Of a stretch of DNA of 64,000 nucleotides, positions 63,561 to 64,000 are shown piece after piece. Location of the stretch: NCBI RefSeq assembly GCF_000763315.1, contig NZ_JPST01000003.1, positions 1 through 64,000 of the forward strand, read 5' to 3'. The translations under genes and the position numbers were made by a program. The DNA is from Thermoactinomyces daqus. Lineage in GTDB: Bacteria; Bacillota; Bacilli; Thermoactinomycetales; Thermoactinomycetaceae. Under the pieces are notes generated by a model that did no database searches, was not told the origin of the DNA, and saw nothing but the letters and a program-made list of their open reading frames with translations. Positions within the stretch are counted from its first letter, which is position 1. Every line of letters begins with the position of its first letter.

Positions 63561-64000
<440 letters not shown>

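Overview
The window looks like chromosome of a spore-forming, low-to-mid GC Gram-positive bacterium of the class Bacilli, probably near the Thermoactinomycetaceae. This placement is inferred from gene content, not from a search. It has spore genes (spoVB, a CdaS-type diadenylate cyclase, a candidate SigK promoter), a lipM-type octanoyltransferase, a two-subunit glycine decarboxylase, a B12-dependent ribonucleotide reductase and strong AGGAGG-type ribosome binding sites. Two neighbourhoods follow Bacillus subtilis order: the yqh/gcv/mntR block (split into 3.2-6.0, 17.5-18.3 and 23.7-30.6 kb) and tgt-yajC-yrzE-yrbG-spoVB-comN-secD-secF-recJ-apt (54.6-64.0 kb, read right to left).

Layout. 0-3.1 kb: ubiX/ubiD decarboxylase pair with a divergent LysR activator and a textbook operator. 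3.2-6.6 kb: yqhQ, yqhP, patatin yqhO, mntR, FMN reductase. 6.8-8.6 kb: a candidate spore-surface protein, a hutH gene with an internal deletion, a GpsB/DivIVA-like protein. 8.7-15.3 kb: FMN alpha-hydroxyacid oxidase, metallophosphoesterase, nrdJ with an NrdR-type box, D-amino acid transaminase. 15.3-19 kb: a membrane-anchored pseudokinase, lipM, cdaS. 19.3-22.3 kb: ptsG and glcT with the RAT/terminator switch between them. 22.5-30.6 kb: fadH, the gcvT-gcvPA-gcvPB operon under a tandem glycine riboswitch, yqhH and yqhG. 30.7-31.7 kb: a helix-turn-helix plus nucleotidyltransferase pair resembling a toxin-antitoxin module. 32-36.8 kb: an amino-acid ABC transporter whose genes are separated by zwf and a cyclase-family gene. 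37.4-39.4 kb: an unknown gene and a dGTPase. 39.4-42.2 kb: a degraded island of immunity-type genes (DUF4241, SUKH, Imm1-like) with a remnant of a toxin tail. 42.3-51 kb: LysR plus permease, typA, flavin reductase and homogentisate dioxygenase, signal peptidase, two azoreductases. 51.2-53.6 kb: a beta-helix protein fused to a degenerate AAA domain. The rest is housekeeping.

No rRNA, tRNA, CRISPR array or intact insertion sequence was seen. Regulation is unusually readable: a LysR operator centred about 65 bp upstream of a predicted start site, an NrdR box over the nrdJ start, a PTS antiterminator target, a glycine riboswitch and several promoter/terminator pairs. The least explained items are the pseudokinase, the beta-helix/degenerate-AAA fusion, the nucleotidyltransferase pair and the immunity island.
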